A DNA stretch of 5,131 nucleotides from an uncultured Pelolinea sp. (lineage in GTDB: Bacteria > Chloroflexota > Anaerolineae > Anaerolineales > Anaerolineaceae), in the NCBI GenBank assembly GCA_937902055.1, contig CALGUJ010000295.1:1-5131 (forward strand), in the 5' to 3' direction. Under the pieces are notes generated by a model, which made no database searches, was not told the origin of the DNA, and saw nothing but the letters and a program-made list of their open reading frames with translations. This document shows, piece by piece, positions 1-5,078 of this stretch (positions are counted from its first letter, which is position 1; each line of letters starts with the position of its first letter). A program made the position numbers and the translations under genes.

Positions 1-628
1 GGTTGCGGTCGATCAGCCCGGCCAGCAGCATGCGCGTCAGGAAGGACTTGCCCGAGCCGGTGGCGCCGAAGATGCCCGACGAGCGTTGGATGAGCTTGTC
101 CAGGTTGACGCATACCGGGTGATCCTGTTCGCGCGTGAACCCGATCACGAAGTTGCCTTCCTCTTCGGGTTTGCCGAAGATCTCCGCAACATCCCCGGCG
201 CTGGCCAGGAAAGCGTCCGCGTGATGCACCGGGATGGATTTGACCGGCAAGGGATTGGGTTCCTGTTTATCGCCGGCCTCAATGGCTTTATGCCAGGCCA
301 TTTGCGCCTCAGGGTCGGCCGGTTCCTGTTCCAGCATCAAGGCCGGCAGCACCACCAGGTTGGTGTACAGGGTCTGTTGGTCCAATAATCCGGCCAGGTT
401 TTCCGGCAGGCGCTGGCGGCTGGGTTCCAGCGCGTAGCGCGGGTCGACCGCTTGCAATTGCAGGTCGGTGGCGATGCCGTAGAAGAACCATTCCTGGCTG
501 TCGATCACGATGAAGCTGCCCTCCTGCACTTGCTGAGGCGGGACGTTCAGGCGCACCTGCAGGTTCTCTTTGAGGCCGCCGCCGGTCACGCTGCCGATCA
601 GTTTTCGGATGGATGATTTCTCAGTCAT
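1..628 (-). CDS. herA: HerA-like DNA-translocating ATPase, N-terminal part (cut by window edge)
   Basis: The first 209 residues of an ATPase continue beyond the left edge. Residues about 5-55 look like the HAS-barrel (HerA-ATP synthase barrel) that opens HerA proteins. A linker of about 110 residues follows, then the start of the RecA-like motor with a perfect Walker A motif, GATGSGKS, at residues 188-195 (bases 44-67). Walker B and the arginine finger lie outside the window. HerA family members form hexameric rings that pump DNA and work with the NurA nuclease in resecting broken ends. Here nurA is two genes upstream on the same strand, which supports the call strongly. The ATG at 626-628 follows an AGGA Shine-Dalgarno (633-636) and lies 14 bases after the preceding stop. 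The gene has no promoter of its own that I can see and is probably the last or a later cistron of the nurA operon. Other HerA/FtsK-type ATPases are the main alternative. Confidence 0.88.
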   Translation of the reverse strand, partial: MTEKSSIRKLIGSVTGGGLKENLQVRLNVPPQQVQEGSFIVIDSQEWFFYGIATDLQLQAVDPRYALEPSRQRLPENLAGLLDQQTLYTNLVVLPALMLEQEPADPEAQMAWHKAIEAGDKQEPNPLPVKSIPVHHADAFLASAGDVAEIFGKPEEEGNFVIGFTREQDHPVCVNLDKLIQRSSGIFGATGSGKSFLTRMLLAGLIDRN

Positions 629-642
629 ATTATCCTTTCCCC

Positions 643-1245
643 TTACGCGTTTTCCACGTCCGCCAGCGTTTCCAGGATGGGCATCAGGCGCGGGTAGTCA
701 TCGCGCAATTGGGTGATGATCCTGGCGGCTGCCTGCCCGAACCAGGCGCTGTTGCCCTGCGCCCGCTGCGCCGCGCCGGCTTGCGCCAGGTGGGCGGCCA
801 GCAGATCGGCAGTGGGGACGTCCGGCGCGTCCAGGATGTGGCGCAGGTAGCCTAAACGGCTGCCGGCGGTGAATTCGCACAGCTCTTGCGCGCTGCACAG
901 GTACATGCAATCCAGTGAGAGCGGCGGGCGCGCGGGCAGCAGGTGCGAGATGCAATTTACGGTTTTACTGCCCACGAACAGCACGGTCATCTCCACCGGC
1001 ACGTTGCGGTTCAGGCGGTTATCCTGGATGACCGCTTCGTCGACCGAAGGCGCAGTGGCCAGTTGGCGCACCAGCCCGTCGTCATCGATGTGGATGTCGC
1101 CGATCAATCCGTAAACGACCTCCGCCGCGGACAGGGGAATGCTTACCAACGAGCCGAAAGCGGGGAATTGCTGGGCGGGCGGGCAGCCCACCACGCAAGC
1201 CCGCGTATTGGAACGCAGTAAACGGCCGACAATGATCTTTTCCAT
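643..1245 (-). CDS. HAS-barrel-like protein between nurA and herA
   Basis: This is a protein of about 200 residues with no signal peptide or membrane segment. Its first 60 residues (IIVGRLL, then alternating short beta strands and turns to about residue 58) resemble the HAS-barrel found at the N-terminus of HerA, but no P-loop follows. The C-terminal half is mostly helical and ends in a segment rich in Ala, Gln and Arg. I do not recognise a catalytic motif. It lies between nurA and herA, two bases after the nurA stop and 14 bases before herA. It is therefore almost certainly cotranscribed and is a candidate accessory subunit or adaptor of the nuclease-motor complex. I chose ATG at 1243-1245 because AGGA (1253-1256) is 7 bases upstream. 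A GTG at 1249-1251, overlapping the nurA stop, would add two residues (Met-Asn) but has poor spacing. The gene is certain; the domain call and role are inference. Confidence 0.8.
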   Translation of the reverse strand: MEKIIVGRLLRSNTRACVVGCPPAQQFPAFGSLVSIPLSAAEVVYGLIGDIHIDDDGLVRQLATAPSVDEAVIQDNRLNRNVPVEMTVLFVGSKTVNCISHLLPARPPLSLDCMYLCSAQELCEFTAGSRLGYLRHILDAPDVPTADLLAAHLAQAGAAQRAQGNSAWFGQAAARIITQLRDDYPRLMPILETLADVENA

Positions 1246-1247
1246 AT

Positions 1248-2387
1248 TCACATCCTGGTTCTGGTTTGCAGCGCTTTAGCCGCCAGCTTGTTCGAAGGCA
1301 GCAGCACTTCCATGCCTTTTTTTTGAAGCTCCAGCAGCAGCGCCTGTTGAAGCTGTTCTTTCTCGTCGTAATGCACCACCGCTTCTTCGTGCGCGCGGTG
1401 CAAGAGGTAAGGGTACGGCCGGCTGCCCATGACGCGGCACTGCTCTACCAGTATAGTCTGCAGGCGCCCGACCTTGTCGGGATTGCCCGCCACCCAGGCC
1501 GGGATCTCCACCCGTACGATGTATGCTTTTTCGGGGCGGCCGACGTTTAAATAGAAAAAATGCACGCGCAGTGCTTCGCCGTAATGCTTGCTGGAAGTGG
1601 ATTGCATTTCGAACACCGCCGATCGCCGGCCGGGCGGCAGCAGCGCTTCCATCAGGCTGGCATCCGGCAGGGCTTTTTGTTCTTTGGGCAGCGGCTGCCC
1701 GGTTTTGAAGATGTACAGCATTTGGGTGATAGTGGTGGATTGCGAGCGGTCGATGTAGCCGGCCAGGCTGAAATCTTTTTGCGCAAGCTGCTGCATGGCC
1801 GCGATGTAACGCTCGAATTCCGGTTGGAATTGTCGGCCCTGGCGCGGCTCGTGATACAACTCCAGCGGTCCGTCGCGCAGCGCGATCACGGGCAAGGGTT
1901 GGGCGGCTGTATATTGAACGAGGATATCCAGTTCCGCCACATCGCGCTTAAGGTTGATCAGGTCCTCGCTGAGCAGTTCGAATTCGACATCGGCGGGGTA
2001 ATCATCCAGGATGGCGGATGCCGTTCGGATCATGGGCGCTTGACCACTGGCAGTATCCAACGCGATCAGGCTGGTATTGACCAGCGCCAGCGGCACGGGG
2101 TCATGCGCGCTGGGGACGATCTGCGAACCGTCCGCCGCCAGCAACAAGCAGTCGCCTGACGCTGAAGAGGAAAATACCCGGTTGACGGCTTCTTCCGCCG
2201 GCAGAGCGCAGCGCTCGTCTGCGAAAGCCCGGCAGCGTTGGCGCAGCGTTTCCCGCGGCACGGCAGTACATTCGTTCAGCCATGCCAGCAGTTGCTCGCG
2301 TTGGACAGCCGTTTTATCCCGCGCGGCTGCCCTTTTATGGGCATACTCGCGGAGTTGGGATTGGAGTTCAAGGTAATTAAGCGGCAT
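1248..2387 (-). CDS. nurA: NurA-domain nuclease
   Basis: The protein is 379 residues, the usual length for NurA. NurA enzymes are metal-dependent 5'-to-3' nucleases with an RNase H-like fold that pair with the HerA motor to process double-strand break ends. Visible family landmarks are a strand ending in AADGSQI (residues 84-90, with catalytic-type Asp86), a second acidic motif ALRDGPL (169-175, Asp172), and a C-terminal PYPYLLHRAHEEA segment (324-336) carrying the conserved His. The N-terminal 70 residues are charged and helical. There is no signal peptide. It is the first gene of a minus-strand operon with the HAS-barrel-like gene and herA, and its stop abuts the next start. The ATG at 2385-2387 has GGGGA (2395-2399) 7 bases upstream. 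The promoter and an apparent LexA box directly in front suggest damage-inducible expression. The assignment rests on motif recognition and on the herA neighbour. Confidence 0.9.
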   Translation of the reverse strand: MPLNYLELQSQLREYAHKRAAARDKTAVQREQLLAWLNECTAVPRETLRQRCRAFADERCALPAEEAVNRVFSSSASGDCLLLAADGSQIVPSAHDPVPLALVNTSLIALDTASGQAPMIRTASAILDDYPADVEFELLSEDLINLKRDVAELDILVQYTAAQPLPVIALRDGPLELYHEPRQGRQFQPEFERYIAAMQQLAQKDFSLAGYIDRSQSTTITQMLYIFKTGQPLPKEQKALPDASLMEALLPPGRRSAVFEMQSTSSKHYGEALRVHFFYLNVGRPEKAYIVRVEIPAWVAGNPDKVGRLQTILVEQCRVMGSRPYPYLLHRAHEEAVVHYDEKEQLQQALLLELQKKGMEVLLPSNKLAAKALQTRTRM

Positions 2388-2407
2388 AATGGCGTCCCCG
2401 GTAATTC

Positions 2408-2423
2408 TCGAACATATGTTTGA
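2408..2423. promoter_or_regulatory. Putative LexA operator (SOS box)
   Basis: The sequence TCGAACATATGTTTGA contains a perfect 10-bp palindrome, AACATATGTT, flanked by the CG...TG typical of Gram-positive-type LexA boxes (CGAAC-N4-GTTCG type, as in Bacillus and mycobacteria). It touches the nurA -10 element at 2423-2428 and covers the predicted transcription start, which is where a repressor would act. The match is seen directly. Control by LexA is an inference, because the binding motif of this organism's LexA is unknown. Confidence 0.78.
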
Positions 2424-2450
2424 TTATATCGAAAAGCAGGATTCAGACAA
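2423..2450 (-). promoter_or_regulatory. Sigma-70-type promoter of the nurA operon
   Basis: On the minus strand a -35 TTGTCT (2445-2450) is separated by 16 bases from a perfect -10 TATAAT (2423-2428). The start would fall near 2416-2417, inside the SOS-box palindrome, giving a leader of about 30 bases to the nurA ATG. No other promoter is evident within the three-gene operon. Confidence 0.75.
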
Positions 2451-2454
2451 GGTT

Positions 2455-2491
2455 AAATAAAAAGAGGAAGGTGAGGTCTGCCTTCCTCTTT
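2455..2491 (-). terminator. Intrinsic terminator of the ConA-like lipoprotein gene
   Basis: A perfect 11-bp inverted repeat has arms at 2461-2471 and 2481-2491 (AAAGAGGAAGG / CCTTCCTCTTT) and a 9-base loop. On the minus strand it is followed by TTATTT, which extends the T-rich end of the stem. It begins 17 bases past the lipoprotein stop codon and ends just upstream of the nurA -35, so it insulates nurA from readthrough. Confidence 0.85.
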
Positions 2492-2507
2492 CAGGGGAAA
2501 CAGGGAA

Positions 2508-3272
2508 CTAATCGGGTTTACTGGCTTCGACCCAATTAAAGGTCGCGTCCAGTTCTTTTCCGTAACCAAGGAATCCGAAACCGATGGTGCCTTCGCCAAA
2601 GGTATCGTCCTTAATTGCCAGGGGGCGTTTTTCCCAGTAGAGCTGCTCGCCGTTGACGAAAGCCGAGATGGTGTCGCCCACGCAGGACAGCGAGAACTGG
2701 TTCTTGTTCAGGCCGCCCACGATCTTGGTGCTGCCAACGCGTTTTTCAACGAAGTTGGTATAGGCATTTTTACCCTCGTCTTGTTTATACTGGTCAAAGC
2801 GCAGCAATTCGTAATAGCCGCTGGCGCTGATGCGGAACTCGTACCACCCGGCTTCGCTGGCGCGGCAAATGAGCGAGAAAGCATTGTCCAATGGGCCGGC
2901 ATTCTCGACTTCGGCGGTCACGATCACATCTTCATAAGTATGTTTTTTATTCATAAAGACAAAGTTGGTGTCGTTGGGGGGTAGGGTTTGCAGCCGCAAT
3001 TTGCCGTTGATTTGGTTCCAGATCAGTTGGCTTTCCAGGCCGGAAACTACCTTCAAGCCCCAGTCATTATTGATATCGTTCTCGAGTTCATCGCGGTAAT
3101 AGGGATTGCCTTCCGGCAGCACCGCTTCGGTCGGCTCGGGTTTGATCTCCTGCAATTCCATATTCTCGACAATATCCTTGTTGGAATTACCCAGGCTTAC
3201 GGTCGGCATGGATCCGCAGGATGCCAGGACAAAAGCTCCCAGCAGCAGGACGATCAGAAGTTTATTTTTCAT
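2508..3272 (-). CDS. Secreted lipoprotein with a concanavalin-A/LamG-like domain
   Basis: The product is 254 residues. Residues 1-18 form a lipoprotein signal peptide: MKNK, a hydrophobic core, then the lipobox LASC with the lipidated Cys at position 19. A flexible, acidic linker runs to about residue 55. The rest (about 60-250) looks like a beta-sandwich of the concanavalin-A-like/DUF1080-like type, with strands ending in FSLICRAS, WYEFRISASGYYELLRF and the signature-like CVGDTISAFVNGEQL. Such domains often bind carbohydrate or act as structural modules, but I see no catalytic residues and assign no function. I start at ATG 3270-3272 because GGAGAG (3277-3282) is 4 bases upstream; an ATG at 3282-3284 would put this Shine-Dalgarno inside the gene. 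It is monocistronic, with its own promoter and terminator, and divergent from the DUF3048 lipoprotein gene. The lipoprotein call is strong and the fold is moderate. Confidence 0.85.
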   Translation of the reverse strand: MKNKLLIVLLLGAFVLASCGSMPTVSLGNSNKDIVENMELQEIKPEPTEAVLPEGNPYYRDELENDINNDWGLKVVSGLESQLIWNQINGKLRLQTLPPNDTNFVFMNKKHTYEDVIVTAEVENAGPLDNAFSLICRASEAGWYEFRISASGYYELLRFDQYKQDEGKNAYTNFVEKRVGSTKIVGGLNKNQFSLSCVGDTISAFVNGEQLYWEKRPLAIKDDTFGEGTIGFGFLGYGKELDATFNWVEASKPD

Positions 3273-3295
3273 TTCACTCTCCATTTATTGTTCTT

Positions 3296-3333
3296 AAAAA
3301 AACCTTTAGTGGTATATTGGTCATACCACTAAA
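3296..3333 (-). promoter_or_regulatory. Perfect inverted repeat at the start of the lipoprotein transcript: operator or leader hairpin
   Basis: Arms at 3305-3315 and 3323-3333 (TTTAGTGGTAT / ATACCACTAAA) are perfect 11-bp complements around a 7-base loop. On the minus strand the hairpin is followed by GG and seven T (3296-3302), and then by the lipoprotein Shine-Dalgarno. The predicted transcription start falls in the upstream arm. It contains TGGTCATACCA (3318-3328), which fits the TNGTNNNACNA pattern bound by FadR-subfamily GntR regulators. It could therefore be a repressor operator or an early attenuator-like terminator. The repeat is certain; its function is open. Confidence 0.6.
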
Positions 3334-3337
3334 CCAT

Positions 3338-3365
3338 AGTTTAGCATGTTTCGGAGTTTTGTCAA
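3338..3365 (-). promoter_or_regulatory. Promoter of the ConA-like lipoprotein gene
   Basis: On the minus strand a perfect -35 TTGACA (3360-3365) is followed after 16 bases by TAAACT (3338-3343), a 4/6 match to the -10 consensus. Initiation near 3331 would give a leader of about 60 bases that opens with the inverted repeat at 3305-3333. Confidence 0.62.
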
Positions 3366-3423
3366 TAGGTCCCGGAGAGATTAATAGGTTGGTATTCCGA
3401 TAAAATTGACCTGATAAGTGGGA

Positions 3424-3451
3424 TTGTTTAATTCTGAGATTGTGATATATT
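3424..3451 (+). promoter_or_regulatory. Probable promoter of the riboswitch-DUF3048 transcript
   Basis: TTGTTT (3424-3429) and TATATT (3446-3451) are spaced by 16 bases, in a very AT-rich stretch. Initiation near 3458 would start the RNA about 10 bases before the riboswitch aptamer, which fits well. A second pair, TTGACC (3406-3411) with TTTAAT (3427-3432), has a short 15-base spacer and is the alternative. TATAAA at 3453-3458 is another possible -10. Confidence 0.45.
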
Positions 3452-3462
3452 GTATAAAATAT

Positions 3463-3551
3463 CCCGGATCGAAAAAAGCAAAACCGGTGAAAACCGGCGG
3501 CGCAAAGCCATGGGTCTACCGCATTGTCCAGGACAGCCAGGCTGCTGAAGG
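3463..3551 (+). promoter_or_regulatory. GEMM-I (cyclic-di-GMP-I family) riboswitch with a G20A-type substitution
   Basis: The leader carries the GEMM-I core. A GCAAA element (3478-3482) is followed by a CCGGT/ACCGG hairpin closed by a GAAA tetraloop (3484-3497, loop 3489-3492), then the hallmark CGCAAAGCC (3501-3509), GGTCT (3513-3517), and GACAGCC (3532-3538) leading to the 3' core GGCTGCTGAA. Spacing between the tetraloop and GCAAAGCC is nine bases, as in the well-studied Vc2 aptamer. Stem pairs hold: GCC 3507-3509 with GGC 3540-3542, TGG 3511-3513 with CCA 3537-3539 (a U-A pair where C-G is common), and GTC 3514-3516 with GAC 3532-3534. The equivalent of ligand-stacking A47 (a3504) and of C92 (c3545) are kept, but the G20 equivalent is A (a3477), as in cGAMP-type GEMM-Ib. 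P1 is short, and the loop arm 3517-3531 is degenerate. The family call is strong; the ligand is unresolved. Confidence 0.82.
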
Positions 3552-3587
3552 TCTTTTTTGTTATTAAATATCCGGGCAGGTTTGACC

Positions 3588-3595
3588 GGAAAGAG
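3588..3595 (+). promoter_or_regulatory. Shine-Dalgarno of the DUF3048 gene, possibly sequestered
   Basis: GGAAAGAG lies 4 bases before ATG 3600 and 10 before ATG 3606. The element GAGTGAAATG that links it to the start is also seen at the divergent lipoprotein gene (minus strand). GGAAAGA can pair with UCUUUUU at 3552-3558 just after the aptamer (7 bp, two of them G-U), so this may be where the riboswitch acts. Confidence 0.5.
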
Positions 3596-3599
3596 TGAA

Positions 3600-4907
3600 A
3601 TGGTGATGAAGAGGATATTGGTCTACTGGTTATCGGCAGTCATGCTGGCTTCCTGCACTTTCCCCATTCCGCTGGCTGCAGTGCCGGCGCAAAGCGATGC
3701 GGAGCAGGCTCTTGCTCCCGTTGACACAACTCCCGCCGAGAACCAGCCGGATTCGACTGCCGGTCTCGACAACCCGCAAAGCGAAGCGGATGGCGATGCA
3801 GTTTCCAACCCCGATAACGCCGCTGATTTTCAAAACCCCGCACCAGCCGTGCTCAATCCGTTGAGCGGTTTACCGGTTCAGCACCCCGAAAACCTGCTGC
3901 TGCCGCCTGCGCTGGTTTCGGTCACCAACTTCCCGCCCACCGCCCGCCCGCAAGCCGGCTTATCCTTTAGCCCGATCGTGTTCGAACTGTTCATCGGCGA
4001 CGGCATGACGCGCTATCTGGCAATTTTCTACGGGGATTATCCCGAGGCGGCCGCGCCTTCCGGCGGCAGCGCCGATTTGCAAAATGAACTGACCGAAGGT
4101 ATGCCGCAGCCGGCGCCGGCTTCGGTCGGCCCCATCCGCTCCGGGCGCCTTCCCTATGAATCCGTGCGGCAACTCTATAACGGGTTCATCGTCATGGCTT
4201 CGGCTTATTCCGAAGTAGCCGAACAAATGGGCGATTACGTCAACGTGTTCGGTGACGACAAAACCGACGTCAACAGCGCGCTGATCCCGGTGGAAGACTT
4301 GCATCAAATCGCGGAAGAAACCGGCAAAGAATTGCCGCCCGGCGCGTTGGACGTGATGCATTTCGAAACCCAGCCTCCCGCAGGCGGCAAGCCCGCGCCT
4401 TCGCTGTGGATCTTTTACGCGTATAAAAACCAGGTTTTCTGGCGCTATAACGAATCCGACGGTTCCTATCACCGCTGGCAGGATAACGCCGACGGGCAAA
4501 CGTTCATCGAACAAACCGACCGCCTAAACGGCGAGCCGTTGACCTATGAAAACGTGATCGTGCTGTTCGCCGATCACGAAGTGACACGTAAATACCTGAT
4601 CGACATTAATCTGACCTATGTGGAACGCGGCAAGGCGCTGTTGTTCCGCGACGGCGCGATGCACGAGATCTATTGGACTACGCGCAGCCAGGAATACGAA
4701 AAAACCACCGGCAAACTGCGCCCGATCCGTTTCATCGACGCCGATGGAGATCCCTTCCCGCTCAAGCCCGGCCAAACCTGGATCGAGCTGGTGCCGAATT
4801 ACACGGTTTATTGGGAAACCGTCAATTCCGAGAAATACAATCAATTGGTGGCCGGCCGCAGTAAAGGATCCGGCTACTGGGGATTGTATTTCGAGCTGGA
4901 CGATTGA
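3600..4907 (+). CDS. DUF3048 (YerB-like) lipoprotein
   Basis: The product is 435 residues. The N-terminus has a lipoprotein signal (MKR, hydrophobic stretch, lipobox LASC, Cys19). A low-complexity linker rich in Pro, Ala, Asp and Asn follows to about residue 83. The DUF3048 N-terminal domain begins at NPLSGLPV (86-93). Family-typical motifs are PPTARPQAGLS (112-122), GMTRYLAIFYGDYP (135-148) and GPIRSGRLP (177-185). Residues about 149-175 look like a loop insertion rich in Ala, Gly and Pro. The DUF3048 C-terminal domain spans about 265-400, with WRYNESDGSYHRW and the closing GQTWIELVP. YerB-type proteins are surface lipoproteins of unknown biochemical role. ATG 3600 is favoured by its Shine-Dalgarno, and ATG 3606 is equally compatible with the signal peptide. 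A TTG at 3558 would add 14 residues but sits in the riboswitch U-tract, so I reject it. The gene is divergent from the ConA-like lipoprotein and appears riboswitch-controlled. Confidence 0.92.
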   Translation: MVMKRILVYWLSAVMLASCTFPIPLAAVPAQSDAEQALAPVDTTPAENQPDSTAGLDNPQSEADGDAVSNPDNAADFQNPAPAVLNPLSGLPVQHPENLLLPPALVSVTNFPPTARPQAGLSFSPIVFELFIGDGMTRYLAIFYGDYPEAAAPSGGSADLQNELTEGMPQPAPASVGPIRSGRLPYESVRQLYNGFIVMASAYSEVAEQMGDYVNVFGDDKTDVNSALIPVEDLHQIAEETGKELPPGALDVMHFETQPPAGGKPAPSLWIFYAYKNQVFWRYNESDGSYHRWQDNADGQTFIEQTDRLNGEPLTYENVIVLFADHEVTRKYLIDINLTYVERGKALLFRDGAMHEIYWTTRSQEYEKTTGKLRPIRFIDADGDPFPLKPGQTWIELVPNYTVYWETVNSEKYNQLVAGRSKGSGYWGLYFELDD

Positions 4908-4946
4908 ACGCTCCCGCACCAGAACACGCGGCATTAAAACCTGCTT

Positions 4947-4975
4947 AAAAATCCCTTTCAGGATGGAGATTTTTT
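4947..4975 (+). terminator. Possible intrinsic terminator after the DUF3048 gene
   Basis: AAAAATC plus CC (4947-4955) pairs with GG plus GATTTTT (4965-4974), with one bulged A at 4967, around a 9-base loop. The downstream arm ends in a run of six T (4970-4975). The stem is AT-rich, so its strength is doubtful, but it lies 40 bases past the stop codon and before the next promoter. Confidence 0.42.
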
Positions 4976-5001
4976 CCTCCTCAGGTCGTATTGTGAGGGG
5001 G
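4976..5001. repeat. Inverted repeat overlapping the -35 of the next gene
   Basis: CCTCCTCA (4976-4983) pairs with TGAGGGGG (4994-5001), eight pairs with one G-T, around a 10-base loop. No T-run follows on either strand, so it is unlikely to be a terminator. It overlaps the candidate -35 at 4991-4996 and could be a regulator site. Confidence 0.35.
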
Positions 5002-5019
5002 AAATATTCATTGTATAGT
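4991..5019 (+). promoter_or_regulatory. Candidate promoter for the right-edge gene
   Basis: TTGTGA (4991-4996) and TATAGT (5014-5019) are separated by 17 bases. The predicted start near 5026 leaves a leader of about 53 bases, which contains a small perfect repeat, GCAAAT/ATTTGC (5031-5036 and 5046-5051). Confidence 0.5.
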
Positions 5020-5078
5020 TCCATCGGAGAGCAAATAAATCCTCAATTTGCCCAAAACCATCACAACGGTTAAAACGC

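Noticed and set aside
1560..2159. 199-residue plus-strand frame opposite nurA
   Set aside because: It is antisense to NurA motifs, and its composition (His, Gln, Arg, Val) is that of a shadow frame.
3329..3344. CTAAAC/GTTTAG short inverted repeat overlapping the lipoprotein -10
   Set aside because: Only 6 bp, and it shares bases with the stronger 11-bp repeat; it could easily be chance in AT-rich DNA.
3364..3390. AATAGGT repeated twice, 19 bases apart
   Set aside because: Two short copies only, with no further unit; not enough for an iteron or operator call.
3558..3599. TTG start at 3558 giving a 449-residue DUF3048 protein
   Set aside because: It lies in the U-tract after the riboswitch, has no Shine-Dalgarno, and would put a non-signal stretch ahead of a good lipoprotein signal that starts at 3600 or 3606.
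3960..4514. 184-residue minus-strand open frame inside the DUF3048 gene
   Set aside because: It is antisense to a gene with clear family motifs and a signal peptide; its His/Arg/Val-rich composition is typical of a shadow frame.
4524..5024. 166-residue minus-strand open frame over the end of the DUF3048 gene
   Set aside because: It is antisense to the conserved C-terminal domain, with no recognisable motif; its upstream part covers the terminator and promoter signals.
4618..5073. 151-residue plus-strand frame overlapping the DUF3048 3' end
   Set aside because: It is out of frame with the real gene, rich in Arg and Ser, and has no start signals.
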